Below are positions 33,499 through 46,187 of a stretch of 64,000 bases of DNA, piece by piece. The DNA is from Gymnopilus junonius. Its lineage: Eukaryota; Basidiomycota; Agaricomycetes; Agaricales; Galerinaceae. The stretch lies in the NCBI GenBank assembly GCA_015501075.1, contig JADNYJ010000105.1, positions 62,001-126,000 on the forward strand, written 5' to 3'. How positions within the stretch are numbered: the first letter of the stretch is position 1; each line of letters opens with the position of its first letter. Under the pieces are notes generated by a model. It ran no database searches and had not been told where the DNA came from. It worked only from the letters and a program-made list of their open reading frames with translations. Made by a program: the position numbers and the translations under genes.

Positions 33499-35370
33499 TT
33501 AGATTTTCCCAGTCATAATTAATTGAGGCTTAGCTACGGAATCTCTAGCCAAGGTCCGTTCTCGACGGTAGGCAATTATCTCCCTCAGCGCAGCAATGAC
33601 CAATAAAATGATGGCACTGGCGAACAAGGGGCTATACACGGCGTACTTGTGCTCGGCAGGAAAGTAAAGGAGAGCCAACATCCCAGGATTAAAGAAAGCG
33701 CGAGAGGAAAGACTGAAAGATTTAGCAGAGTGGGTAAAGGCTTGATAGAGAGATTGTCTTGATAATTCATACACCTGTTGGGCTTTGAATGAGTTAAGGT
33801 ATGCTGAGAAAGTTCGGTTAATATTTTTACCTTGTTTAATGCCTCTAGAGCATCGTCTACATCGCCTCTGACATCTTCACCCACAGGCATATTTTCGATC
33901 TGGTCGACAAGTTTTACGATGCTGAGGAGGGTGTCTCGGCTTCCTTGAACGTTCTCAAAGGTCCGACGGCGAACGAGAGCATCCAGTTGCCAGTCAGAAA
34001 GGCCGACAGCTTCAGTCATATCGACAACTCCGGCCGGAAGAACTGCGACGCCAAGTAGAGCTAGAAGCTGGTTGGCGAATAAAGAAAATGCTTCATTCAA
34101 GTCTCGAGAAGGTAGCTCCGTAGCTGCCAAAGTTCCAGGTGCTGGGTTATGGATGACGATGCCACCCCACTGTGGGAGCAGAAAGGCAGAAGATATAGAC
34201 GGGGTGCCTGCGGTCGTATTTGGTTTTGACAGAACTTTCAAAAGAACGTCATTCTCACCATCATGAGCGAGAAGTCTAAGGGGCCGACGAGCTGCAGAAG
34301 GAATAAAAAGTATAAAGTGGAGCACAGGATCGTTAGAAGAGCTTGAAGCTGCAAGAAAGATTAAGATTAGCCTGCATAGCGACACCCAAAGGCATAGTCT
34401 GACATAGAGTCCACTCAGCAGAGTTCACAAAAACTGTAAGGTCTTCAGATGTTATTGCATAGGAATCGTCTATTTGCACAGGTGAAAATGCCAACGGAGC
34501 ATGGAACTGGACCTGACTTTCAATAGTAAAGTTGTGGAGCGTTTTGAGACGGCGAATAATTGGGTATATATGGGCTATGAATCGAATTGTAAAATCAGTT
34601 TCATAGCGTAGTTCCAGGGATAGAGCTTATATTCACCTTTAAGGCCAGCTTCGATCTGCCAATCCAAGTAGGGATCACCAGCTGCAGCGTCTTCATTCAA
34701 AAGGCTGAATGCCAGACGGTAGTGGGGTGAATACTGAGCGACGCGATGTTCGGGATCACTGGCGGCAGAATAAGGGGCAAGGAGGGAAGTCATTGAGTCA
34801 ACAAGCTTGGTCGCAGCTGTTAATTCATGAGTACGGACAGGGCAGCAACGAGTGGCAAAACTCACAATCGGGCTCGGCCAAAGGAAGAAATAATTGCCGG
34901 TTTTGGATAGTAATCGGTCCTACAGTCGGCCTTACAGTATATACGTTTCCATCTTCTGTTGGAATGTTGAAGATAGGACCCATAAATAAGGGAGAATCAT
35001 GCGTACTACAACTGACGTTGTCTTTGACCTCAACCACCACGCCCTTCCACCGGTCTGAATCTTGAAGTATGCGATTTGCAAGCTGTTTTCCGGCATCATC
35101 AATGAATGGTTGATCGGCATCCACGCAGATTATTATCGGCAATTCCAGGCGATTCTCTTCGACTTGGTGGACGCGACGAGTTGGCAGAGCCAACCGCTCA
35201 ATACTAGTCGTATACCACCATATTGGTAACGCAAGTAAAATGAGAGCCCAATATGCAAAGATGATAGTGCGTCTGAGTCTATTTGATTGAAAAAACAGCT
35301 TTTTTGGGTCCCGCAATGAAGGCGGTAGTGTTGGCTCTTCGTCTTTGGTCGTTGCTGCAGGATGGTCCAT
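33499..35370 (-). CDS. GPI transamidase component PIG-S
   Basis: Non-catalytic subunit (PIG-S, yeast Gpi17) of the ER GPI-transamidase, which attaches GPI anchors to proteins. Five exons (35370-34866, 34816-34637, 34574-34404, 34348-33831, 33774-33499) give 549 residues, the family length. The topology fits: an N-terminal membrane helix at about residues 35-56 (TIIFAYWALILLALPIWWY), a large luminal domain, and a C-terminal helix around 505-528 (FASAIILLVIAALREIIAY). Recognised blocks are LYPNYRL-like YSPHYRLAFSLLNED, AHIYPIIRRLKTLHNFTIESQ, FVNSAEWTL, PQWGGIVIHNP, and AVLPAGVVDMTEAVGLSDWQ with the two-Arg motif ALVRRRT. It is divergent from the SNT1-like gene, 306 bp between starts. Confidence 0.93.
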
Positions 35371-35676
35371 GAGCGCTTACCTAATGCCTGGTGGACTGGA
35401 AAATCAACAGTTACAAATACCTTTGTTTGGCTGGCTGTTGATATGTGGCTGGACTCACTTCCAATTCTTGCAAAGTCTCCTTCACCTTGTGTGTCTTTCT
35501 TTTTCTTGTTCCCTTAGCACACAATACTGGAAACAAGTCTCTGGTATACTTACCATATTCGGCGTCTATTCTTAACGTTTCAGTTGGTCTGGTTATCTAT
35601 ATTCTTCATTATTTTGTCACTCCACATAAATCCGCGCCCTTCCGTTCATCTCGTCTGTGGATTACTTAGACTTCTC
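35371..35676. promoter_or_regulatory. Bidirectional promoter region, PIG-S / SNT1-like
   Basis: A 306-bp pyrimidine-rich gap separates the two divergent start codons and must carry both promoters. No specific factor site is named. Confidence 0.5.
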
Positions 35677-38600
35677 ATGTCTGCGGCGGGTTATGATGCT
35701 TCGCATGTTCCCTCTTCTTTCTCTCGTCCCGAGCAACGAAGATCATCTGGAACCTTTCCTTCAAGTTATGATGTTCGTATCAAAATCTCTACCATCCATA
35801 AATACCTTTAACTTCTCATGCTTTTTAGCGACCACTGAATGCGCCCTTGCGACGAAGCAGTCCGTCACCAGGAGTATCTCGAAGATCAACAGATACATAC
35901 ATGCCACCCCGATCCGAGTATCCTTACCGCGATGGCTTGTCCAATGTCTACAGGCCGAGTAATTACCGGCCGGATTACTCTAATTCCTATTACAGCCGCT
36001 CTCCGAGTCCAGATTCATATGGCCACCGCTCTCGTTTATCTGAACCTGAAGTTTGGGATCGTGGGTCATCTTGGAGACCCCCACCTGTAGAGGCGCCTAA
36101 TGGTTGGCCCGACAGAAAAATTGTTCCGCCGTCACCTACTACAAGTTCTCGAGGTCGTGGCACCAGGGAGGAATCGAACAGGATGTTTGAGCCCTCAGAT
36201 TCTTGGAAGCAAAGCCATAATGATCGTTCTCCGCGAATTGACCAGTACGTACATAGCATTAAGCACCCGCTTTGATCACCATTCAAATGTTACGTTTAGT
36301 TCTCCACCATCTGACCACCGTTATGACCGTCATTCTCGGAACAGCATGGAAGTATCTCCTGATAGGCCTGCAAGGAACAATCGTCCTCCTGCGTTTATTC
36401 CTGGTGGTGATCACTATCGGCCTCCCCATCCCAAACGAGATACTTATCCTCCTGCTCGCTCTGACTATGATTCCTACCGTCCTCCATCCGACAGTCATTG
36501 GAGTCACTGGAATTCTCGGTATGATCCTATAAGCCCAGCTAGCAGTCATCATCGCAGAGACTCTGGTTCTATTTCCTTTGGTCGGAATTCTGACCGCTAT
36601 GAATCTCCTTATCCTCCCAGTCGAGCTGTTTCGGGTAAAGCTTCTATGTCTCCACGCCCTGTAATATCACCCATGACTAGTTCTCCGAGCTGGAGTACTC
36701 CACATCGAGAACCTGAACCTTGGTCCTATCTTCCACCTGCCTCTAAACCGGACCTTCCCAGCAGAGCTCCTTCTCGGTCTTCTATTGCGTCGACTCAGGT
36801 TTCAGATAGAAGAAGTCCTGCTCCTCCACCTATCCCTCCACCCCCAAATAGTATCGTCGAACCTCCAGTTGTCCTAAGGGACGCACCTGCCGAACAAAAT
36901 GGGTCAGAAAAAAAAATTGAAGAAACAAAACCTGAGGCAAAGAAAGTAACGAGTGGAAATTCTGCTATTCCCACAGCGACTTTTGCTTCCCTGCCTGAGA
37001 CGCATTCGGCGCCTAATCCTGCACCCCCTGTTCCTGTAGCGGTTGCGTCAGCTGACGTATTCGTGACTAAGCAAAGTCATAATCATTCAAGTATGGCTTC
37101 ATGCAGGATGTTTTTGATTTTTTCAGCTAAATTTATCTTTGCATCTCAGATTCATTTGCCAAAGCGACTATTCAGACCTCAGAAGTAACTACTACCAAGA
37201 CTGTTGATATTGTCAACACTGTCCCTTCAGCTAATGAATTATCCACTTCAACGGCTCCGACTTCACAACAAACTACTGCTCCTATCCGTTCTTCGTCGCC
37301 TCCGCCAACCCTCATACAAGACTCCACGATAACAGTCAAAGATGCTCTTGAAATTAAGCAACCCAAACCCACCTATATATCCAGCCCAATAGGGAGCCCG
37401 ATGACCGCGCCTACAGACATCAATATTCCACCCCCCACACACTCACCCGTACTGACAACCCCACCTCCTATCCACGACGAGCCAGCCCCTGTTGTTGTTC
37501 AAAAACAGTTGCCTACGCCGGACGAGATACCCCCATTTTCTGAGGCTAAATCAACGAAGGATGCTTTGCGTATCGTCGTTATGACCCGCTTGCTATGCGA
37601 TCGTCAATCACGAGAGGAACGTGTCAATCCAGTGCTGGCTGCAAATCTGTCATTATCTAACCCACCAGAAGCGCACCCCATAGCCACCCCTGACATTCTA
37701 ATAGACAAAATGTTCACGGGAAGATCTCTCCAGGAAAGGATCGATTCTTTCCTTAAGACTCGGCCTTTACTCTCTCAGTATCTCAAAAAGCGCAATTTTA
37801 CAGTCGAGGAGAAGATTGCGAAACTTCGAGAAGAATACTTATCTCTACATGAACGCTGGGTCGCTCATTGTAATGCATTGAATGAGCAGCAGAAGACTTT
37901 GGCTTCAGAGCACGAGAGTCATCACAGTGGAAGAACGACTCGTCGGTCGACTGCGATCACGGACGCAGTTCGATCAGATTTTGAAATGGAACAAATCATT
38001 GCAAGTTTAGGTTATGATGATGCGATGGATCCTACCCACCTCTCGATGAAGAACGTCGCCACGATACCTGACATGATATCCGCTACTAATGGTTACATTG
38101 ACTACCTCTTCGACGATACTTCAAAATTAGTTGAAAATCCGAAGGAGTACTATGCACCTAATACAGGAATTGATGATTGGACAGAGGAAGAAAAGAAAAT
38201 ATTTCTTGATAAATACGCGGCGTATCCTAAACAGTTCGGCATCATCGCAGATTTTATTCCCAACAAGACTGCACACCAGTGTGTCGACTATTATTATCTA
38301 CACAAAAAGCAATTTATCGACTTTAGGCGGGTTGTGGCGCAATTTGCGCCTAATAAAAGGAGGAGGAGAGGGATGGGCAAAAAGAAGGGCAATGGACTTC
38401 TGGTCGATATCGCCAAGCATGATTTGGAGGTCAAGGGAGCTGGATCTACATCGACCGCACCTGCCGTTGTGGCGCGTGCCCCGAGAGGGAGGAAGACAGT
38501 GGTCGCGCCTGAAGTGAAGAAAGCTGCGAGAGCTGTTCGTCGCAATGCTGTCCAATTTCAAGAGGATACACCTACCAGCACGCCTACTCCGGAACCGGAA

Positions 38601-40563
38601 CCACCGAAGAGAGGCAGACGTCGGAAGACGGCAAACGACTCTGCTACACCTTCTGCGGTCGGTTCTTCATCGTTATCTGCTACTGCTGTTGCCCCGTCTA
38701 CTCCTGCTTCTGCTTCTGTTTCTGCTTCTGCCCCACCTTCTGCCGCAGTCTCTGCAGCACCAACACCACGTGTCTCAACACCAACTCCTACGTCTGTAAC
38801 TGAAGAACATGTAAGCTCTTTAATTCCGTTTCATTCGTTAATAGTTACTGATCAAACTCAACTACTACAACCGTTTTAACTTCTGCAGGACCAGGACCCA
38901 CAACCGGAGCTACCTCGTAAACGAGTCAGACGAACGCGGAAGATTAAATCCGCTGCAACAGTTTCCGACGACCACGATTTGCCTTCACCCGGTCCAGAAC
39001 CGTATAAAGAGTTAACGCTCGCTAACGGTAATACCGACGCAGTTGACTCATCCCGTAGTGGTAGTGCTGGAAAGAAGGATAAAGCTGCGACCCCCTCCGC
39101 AGCGAACCAGTGGTCGGAAGAAGAAAAAAGTCGGTCGAAATTCTGAACTTGTGCAAAGATGTAGTATCCTAATATGCTGTGTTACGTCTTATTAGAATTG
39201 TTCCTTGCGCTCTTGGCGCAACATGGAGACGATTTTAGGCGGATTGCGTCTTCGATGCCCAACAAGGTGCTTTCCTCCCTGTGCTCTTCCTTCCCCCCTT
39301 AGTACTGAATAACGCTCTCTGCTTTGTGGCTGGTAGACCACGATACAGGTGACCAATTTTTACAAGACGCAGGGCGCTGCTCTGGATTTGGCGAGAGTCG
39401 TTGCAAAGGCTCCCAAACGGACACCCACTCCTGAACAGAGAGAGTTGACATTTTCTTCCACCGCAACTGGTGGTCTCCCGCCAAAAAACGCGTTGAACAA
39501 TACGTTTTCAGCTCCTTCCATGTCGTTACTACCAAACGGACAAGCACTGTCGTCTAACAGAGCAGCGATGACAGCTGGTCCTGCGATCTTAAGGCCACCG
39601 TCTCTGATCCAAACTTCTGGGAATTCATACCCTCATTCGATGGCTTCGTCTCAAACAGCCCAACCTCCAATGGCGAGACTATCAAATTCGACTGCGCATG
39701 TGCCACCTGCTTCTATGGAAGCTTCTCGTCGACCGAGCGTATATAGCCCACCGAGTTCGAGTTCTTCTAGGTCATTTTCATATTCCTATCATTCAACGAG
39801 CAAGCCACCTGAGGGTGGTGGTGGTGGCAATAACAACAATAATAGTCTGAATCGACCACCCACACATTCACCCACGAGCCCGGCAGCGAGAACTTACCCT
39901 CTCCCTCGGTCCGGATATCCACCACCGCCTCTGCAAACATCAGGAAGTACTGGTCCGAACGGAGCATCAATTGTGCATTCGCCTACTGGGTTGAGCTCAC
40001 CGAAGCCTTTGCCTATGCAACCTATGCAATCGTATCCAGCTCAGCAGAGTGATCCTACTGCTGCTTCGTCGTCTTCACACCATCATCATCGTGGACATAG
40101 CGGACATGGAGTACCAGCTGTCTATTATTCATATGCGCCTCATCCACCCCATCCATCTCATCCGCATACACCTCATCTTCCTCATCCTTCAATGGCTGTT
40201 GATCCTAGGAGCTGGGCGGCAGGAGGTACAAGGTTCTTTAATCCTGATGGGACGGCTCCGTATGTAACAGCGAGGCGATTATCAGGGTCTGGTGACGAGA
40301 GAGGCTCAGGCAGTGGTGGTATGAGAGGAATGGCAAGTAATGCTTATCCGGTGTTTGCGAATCCTCTTACTCCTAGTCATGGTGCTAGTACTAGTGGGTC
40401 GCGTCCGACGGGGGGTCATTCGAGTGCGATGTCTTCTCCCTCTGGGACTGCTGGAGGGCCGCCTTCATCAGCTGCTGGTGTAGGTGCTCCACCCCCGCTG
40501 CCCCCACCATCAGGTTCCCCGAGCGCAAACCCTCAATTTTATTATCCAGGATGGACCTCTTGA
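35677..40563 (+). CDS. SNT1/NCoR-like corepressor with two SANT domains
   Basis: Homologue of Snt1/NCoR-SMRT, the scaffold of Set3-type histone deacetylase complexes. Seven exons (35677-35772, 35829-36244, 36300-37090, 37150-38810, 38889-39129, 39196-39266, 39337-40563) give 1,500 residues. The N-terminal ~450 residues are Arg/Ser/Tyr/Pro-rich and disordered. A helical region (SLQERIDSFLKTRPLLSQYL .. VEEKIAKLREEYLSLHERW) precedes SANT1 at about 775-825 (DDWTEEEKKIFLDKYAAYPK, ADFIPNKTAHQCVDYYYLHK). Basic AT-hook-like patches RGRKT and RGRRRKT follow. SANT2 at about 1060-1110 is split by two introns (QWSEEEKK, LAQHGDDFRRIASSMPNKT, TIQVTNFYK). The C-terminal 450 residues are Ser/Pro/His-rich with poly-Asn and poly-His tracts. 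The double SANT with this spacing is diagnostic. Confidence 0.9.
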
Positions 40564-41851
40564 TGCTGGATGTGTTTTTTTTTCTTTTTCAAGTTATACT
40601 CGCTCGCGCGGCCTTTGCTTTGTTCTGTTCCATCTAATGGGTAATTCGCTGTTTTCGCTTTTTTATTTCTTTTCTTCGTTCCCCTCCCACTTCTCTTTTT
40701 TTTGCTTCCCATCTTCCATTCTTGCCCCTCCATGCTATCTTACCGAACAACCCAAATAGTTTGCAATATCTAGAACATACTGAACTGAACTGATCACACT
40801 CATTGACCATGACAGTACGCATAATTTATATCCCAAGCATTAGAAAAGTCATTTGTATTCTGCTCATGCAGTTATGGTAATGTGTAATTTGTATTTAGAA
40901 CTTGGCTTTGCACTTGTTACTTGAATATAAATAAGTATGAGTGATAGACTCCAGAGGATTATGAGAGAGATGGTTCAAAGTAGGGGCTCGCAGATATAAT
41001 CAGGGTCAACTGCGCTGAGCTTAAGTAAGGCTTATTCGGCGGTGAGTTGGAGGGTCGGCACATCTTCCGAGGATGAGGACAACCTCAACAAACAAGCTCC
41101 CAAGTCACTCCACGAACATTCGGAAGTCGGTAAATTTGTAGAGTTTTGCAGCCCAGGAGAATAAGAAGGACGATCGCAGTGCGTTTCGTGGCTTTCGTGT
41201 CTACCATAAACAACCCAAGCAAGCCTCTGATGCGAATATCTTTCCAGGCGGTGCAGCCCCCCTACGGACTTCGAGGTGAATTTAATGCTTACCCTCCTGG
41301 CTTCCTTGGGGCTAATACATCGTGGTATTTGTGAGCGCGCCGTATTGTTGAAAAACTCTACAACGAACGTATCAGTGCATGCAGAAGACTGTCCTATACC
41401 GCTTGTCAGGGATGTGCAGTCTGTATGATTTTTGCTTCGTGGTTTGTAAACGCTCCAACAAATATAGTTCGTAATTATGCATTTTTCCGTGCAGTATTGT
41501 CCACCTAGAAAACCTCCCGAATACACCATGATTCAGTGAGAATAGTATAGGCTGATAGACTCAGAGACTCACTGGTGATTCCGACGTTTTCCTTTTCGCT
41601 TGGCCATTCATTTACTTTTCTCTTCGTGTTATCTTGCTGAACGATCCAGATAGCTTCCCGCACCTTAGAACACAGCAAACTGAACTGATCATTTCATGAC
41701 GCTAGAATTTGAATCTGAATTGAGTGGACGTGATTATGGTTTTACACAGTTTCGACAGCAACATAAGAGAAGGAGATGGTGCAAAGCAAAGCAGTCACTT
41801 GGCATTGAGAGGGTATTTGCGCAATGGGCAGGGGTCAAGGTGATGGTCTGG
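40564..41851. other. 3' flank with a diverged direct duplication
   Basis: This contains the 3' UTR of the SNT1-like gene and a second diverged copy of part of it (40736-40800 versus 41629-41696). A 165-codon minus-strand frame (41529-41032) has no motif and is not annotated as a gene. Confidence 0.5.
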
Positions 41852-42407
41852 TCATCGACGACCCTCCACCATGATAATGTGGTATCCGAAATTCGTTTTA
41901 ACCAGGCCAGAGGTAATAGGCTTGTCGACAGTCGACGGTGTAAGTGCGAATGCGGCATCCTGGAAAGGTCCGACCATGCTTCCTCGTGTCATCCAGCCCA
42001 GACTTCCGCCAGCTGAAAAATACGGAACGTCTATAAGAGAGACAACTAGTAGCTAGTGAAATTGGATCAGCGTACCCTTCGCTTTGTCCTCTGAGTATTC
42101 CTGTGCGACTTTGTTGAATGACTGGCCTTCCTACATGACTTTCAACAGTAGGCCCTTCAAACATGAAAGTCAGTATGCACCTGGATCTTTTGCAAAGCCT
42201 CAGTCGCCCTGGAGTGCTTCTCGCATAGGATATGTCGGACGTTAACAGCCGTAGCAGCTTTCAGAGCACCTTTCTCGATTTGGCATGAACATTGTGGACT
42301 GCAGAAATCCAGATCCAGGCAGAAAGTACCTTGTTTTGCTTGTCTTCTCCATCGTCGTTCGTGGCTTTGGCCTTTGCCTTTTTGTCGGTAGCCTTCTTCG
42401 GTGCCAT
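41852..42407 (-). CDS. PIN4: PIN4-type parvulin peptidyl-prolyl isomerase (Par14/EPVH)
   Basis: Parvulin-family cis/trans prolyl isomerase without a WW domain, orthologous to human PIN4/Par14, associated with pre-ribosomal particles and rRNA processing. Four exons (42407-42330, 42273-42181, 42130-42076, 42012-41852) give 128 residues against 131 in human. A Lys-rich N-terminus ([16 protein letters not shown]) precedes [55 protein letters not shown], and the C-terminal [14 protein letters not shown]. The active-site Cys and His positions are as in the family. Intron 1 has a weak acceptor (ATCGAG) chosen to keep the frame. It is divergent from RLI1 with 192 bp between start codons. Confidence 0.95.
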
Positions 42408-42599
42408 GAATAGGGAGGAGTCAAAGCGACTGAGCCAATGATGGAGAGGCGATTACAGAAGCCGTGTGGCTGTGCAGATTACACTTGAAACCCTCCTCTG
42501 ATCAAAATTTTTCAGACTTGATTTGATTGACGTCTTGATTGCTGCTCCTCTCCCATATCATATTCTAAAAAACAAGAAGACAAGACTACGACTACGAAG
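42408..42599. promoter_or_regulatory. Shared PIN4/RLI1 promoter with RRPE-like motif
   Basis: Only 192 bp separate the two divergent start codons. At 42504-42514 the plus strand reads AAAATTTTTCA, whose complement TGAAAAATTTT matches the yeast ribosomal-RNA-processing element (RRPE). The match is seen directly. Function in this fungus is inference. Confidence 0.5.
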
Positions 42600-45185
42600 A
42601 TGTCTCAACAGTCATCGGACAAGATCACCCGTATCGCCATCGTCGATGCTAACCGGTGCAAACCGAAACGATGCGCCCAAGAGTGCAAGAAGGTGCGTCT
42701 GTGTAGTCGATGGATAGCGTCTGTCTTATGCTCATTGTCTTCGTTTGTTTTCCAGTCATGTCCGGTTGTAAAAATGGGTATAGTGTTTTCAATTGGATGT
42801 GCGCCATTGCGGGTTGATCTAACGCTTGGTCAGGCAAACTTTGTATTGAGGTCAAGTCGAGCGATAAGATTGCATTCATCTCCGAGTTCTTATGCATCGG
42901 TTGTGGTATTTGCGTCAAAAAGTGAGGTTCTCATTCGTCCCGGTTGTTATTTTCTCTTTCTGATCTCGAGTTCAGATGCCCTTTCGAGGCCATCGCGATT
43001 ATCAACCTTCCAACCAACTTGGAGTCCCAAGTCACACATCGATACACCGCCAACGCTTTCAAACTTCATCGTTTGCCTACACCAAGACCTGGGCAGGTAC
43101 TAGGGCTCGTAGGGACCAACGGTATTGGAAAGAGCACCGCTTTGAAGATTTTAGCTGGAAAGCTGAAGCCAAATCTCGGACGATATGACGTACGTCCCTG
43201 AGCTTCTCAGGGAATTTTGCCTTTATCGACTGTCCTTGTAGGATCCGCCAGACTGGCAAGAAATTCTCAAGTACTTCCGTGGTTCCGAGCTTCAAAACTA
43301 TTTCACCAAAGTGCTAGAGGATAATCTCAAGGCGTTGATCAAACCTCAATATGTTGATCACATCCCCAAGGCTATCAAGGGATCTTTGACTGTCTCGCAG
43401 ATGCTTGATTCCAAACTAGAGCTCGACAACAAGCAAAAGATGTGCGATGAGCTTGAATTGAACCATGTCTTGGACCGAGATGTCAGTCATTTGTCTGGTG
43501 GAGAGCTCCAACGATTCGCTATTGCCATGTCATGTATTCAAAGGGCCGATGTGTATGTTGCTTTTGGTTGTGATCATCGTCAACAGAGTATCGTAAATGC
43601 TGACGAACATGATGGGTTCATAGGTACATGTTTGACGAACCTTCAAGTTACCTCGATATCAAACAGCGTCTCAAGGCTGCTGAGGTTATCCGCTCACTGT
43701 TGACGCCCGATTGCTATGTCGTCGCTGTTGAGCACGATCTGTCCGTCCTTGACTACCTCTCCGATTTCATTTGCTGTTTATATGGCAAGCCCTCAATGTA
43801 CGGTGTCGTTACCATGCCCTACTCCGTTCGAGAAGGTTAGTTATCGCACCAAAATGATTCAGAACATTTCCTTATTTCCAACTTGAATGTAGGAATTAAC
43901 ATTTTCCTCGACGGTTTCATCCCCACCGAAAACCTGCGTTTCCGCGAAGAATCCCTCTCATTCAAAATGGTCGAAAACGCGGAAGAACTCCTCGTCGACA
44001 AAACCCGACACTACTCCTACCCATCTATGACCAAAACGCTGGGCAACTTCAAACTCACCGTCGAAGCGGGCTCATTCACCGACTCTGAGATCATTGTCAT
44101 GCTAGGCGAGAACGGTACGGGCAAGACCACCTTTGTCCGTCTACTCGCAGGTGACACTCCGGATGTTGAGACTGACAAAGTGGCGTTGAGCGTCAGTTTG
44201 AAGCCGCAGACGATCTCGCCCAAATTCCCAGGCACGGTCCGGATGTTGCTTTTGAAGCAGATCAAAGCGGCATTTATGCACCCGCAGTTCCAGACCGATG
44301 TACTCAAGCCGATGAACTTGGAGAACATCATGGATCAGGAAGTTAAGACGCTTTCAGGAGGAGAGCTGCAGAGGGTTGCTATCGTACTTGCTCTTGGTGA
44401 GTTTTTCTTTGTCGAACTTTTTTCTTCTTGTTAGGCGGAGCGGTGGGGCGGGTTGCTGACAATGGGCGTTATTACCGTATTTCCATTGGGATATATCCTG
44501 TCGTCACAATCTGCGTTCGCGACTCGCTTATTTTTTTGGGCTCAGGGGTCGATCAGGGCTGATGTATTTTATTTGCCGTATTTTCACTTTAGGCAAACCG
44601 AATGTTGCCGTTTATCTCCTTGACGAGCCCAGTTCGTACGTGGCAACTTCCTTTGTCTCTCACAACCACCACTTAGTTTTCCTAACCCACCCACTTTCCT
44701 TTTTACCTTCCTCCTCACAATCCCATAATCGCATCTCAGATTCTTGGACTCTGAACAGCGTATCATCGCCAGCAAAGTCATCAAGCGCTTCATCCTCCAC
44801 GCGAAGAAGACCGCGTTCGTAATCGAGCACGATTTCATCATGGCTACATACCTCGCTGACCGCGTTATTGTGTTTGAGGGTCAGCCTGCTATAAGTGCCA
44901 CTGCTACTCCGTACGTTCTCTCTCCCTGGTGTCTTTCGAACGCGTCGCTGACCTGTCCGCGTGAACGTACAGTCCTCAATCTCTACTCTCGGGCATGAAC
45001 CGCTTCCTTGCCTCGCTCGAGATCACTTTCCGAAGAGACCCCACCAACTTCAGGCCGAGAGTTAACAAGATGAACAGTATCAAGGACCGTGAGCAGAAGG
45101 GTGAATATCGTCTATTGTTTGTGTGGCAAACATCCGACGCGTCTTTTCTCTAGCTGCTGGCAACTACTTCTTCCTTGAAGATTAA
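42600..45185 (+). CDS. RLI1: Ribosome recycling ATPase RLI1 (ABCE1)
   Basis: Essential iron-sulfur ABC protein that splits ribosomes after termination and assists ribosome biogenesis and initiation. Eleven exons (42600-42692, 42756-42777, 42834-42921, 42976-43189, 43242-43552, 43624-43835, 43893-44396, 44593-44635, 44740-44910, 44973-45100, 45154-45185) give 605 residues, the family length. The N-terminus has two 4Fe-4S cysteine sets ([16 protein letters not shown] and [16 protein letters not shown]). NBD1 has Walker [10 protein letters not shown], signature [12 protein letters not shown] and Walker [14 protein letters not shown]2 has [21 protein letters not shown] and LLDEPSS-FLD. The C-terminus ends AGNYFFLED. 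Exon 2 is only 22 nt. All joins are GT..AG and in frame. Confidence 0.98.
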
Positions 45186-46187
45186 AAGCGAAGGCAGATC
45201 TCGCTCAGGAGACAGAAATACATTACATCACTCAGGATGGCATTTTTTATTGTTGTGCTCAACGAGCTCAAGGGGAGGCAGTTCAAGTTGTAACTCTGAT
45301 TCCAGTATTCCCCCCTTGTGTTTGTTATTTTAGCTGGCTGCATTCCTGGATGTCGCCGTGATACGGAAGCTCTCAACAAAATGGAAACGAAGGGAAGGGA
45401 TGGAGACTGAGTGGGTTACGACAACCGAACAATTTTGAATATGTCGAAAAATTGAGCTTGTCGTTGAATGGAAGAAGTTTCAAGATTTGATTTCTTTTGT
45501 TTCGGACCCTCTTTTTGGTATACGTTATTTATTTTAATGAATCATCGCATGTAGAAATTGGTCCGCAAGCCTCAAGGAAAGGATTAGAAGGTTGAGAGGG
45601 AAGACCCTAGCACGGAAGAACCCAGACCGAGCCAGTCATGCGCGTTGTTTCGCAGGCCATCTCCGCTCCATTCTTGGACATGGAAACTTATTAATCCAAA
45701 GGGTAATTAAAGTGCATTCCTTGACGCCAACGACGCGTGAAATTTACTGGGGGTAGACAATGTTAAACTGCTTCAAAGCTGCGTTAGGCGTTTTGGATGT
45801 TCGCAGCCTTCCTTCGATCCCCTTTTTAAATGAAGAATATTTCGTAAAATGTAATGTCCAGATCAGGATCATCAGGCTGTGTCCTACGAGAATGGGCGCT
45901 AATTCCGACATGTTCAGATAGAAATTGATTGCATTGTCATTCAGCTTTGGACGTTTGTCAAACTCGTATCCAGGTAGAACTAATATTGAATCAGTGTTTG
46001 AGCACAGTTCAGACACATGTTCGTATTATAAAGGCATACCTCAAGAATTGGGCTCGAGGTCTTCTATCCGTCGCTCTCTAGCTGTGGTCCCATTGTCCAT
46101 CGTGAACGACTCCAGACTCACAATCAATCGAGGCCAAGTACATCCGTCATGTAGGGCTTCTAACTGGTTCAAAATCGCCCAAGTACT
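45186..46187. other. Convergent 3' flanks, no supported gene
   Basis: 1 kb between the ends of RLI1 and the J-protein gene. A 90-codon minus-strand frame (46016-45744) contains one hydrophobic stretch but no start context or family signal. Confidence 0.5.

Noticed and set aside
41032..41529. 165-codon minus-strand open frame.
   Set aside because: No motif, no start context, and it lies within the duplicated 3' flank region. It is best explained as a chance frame.
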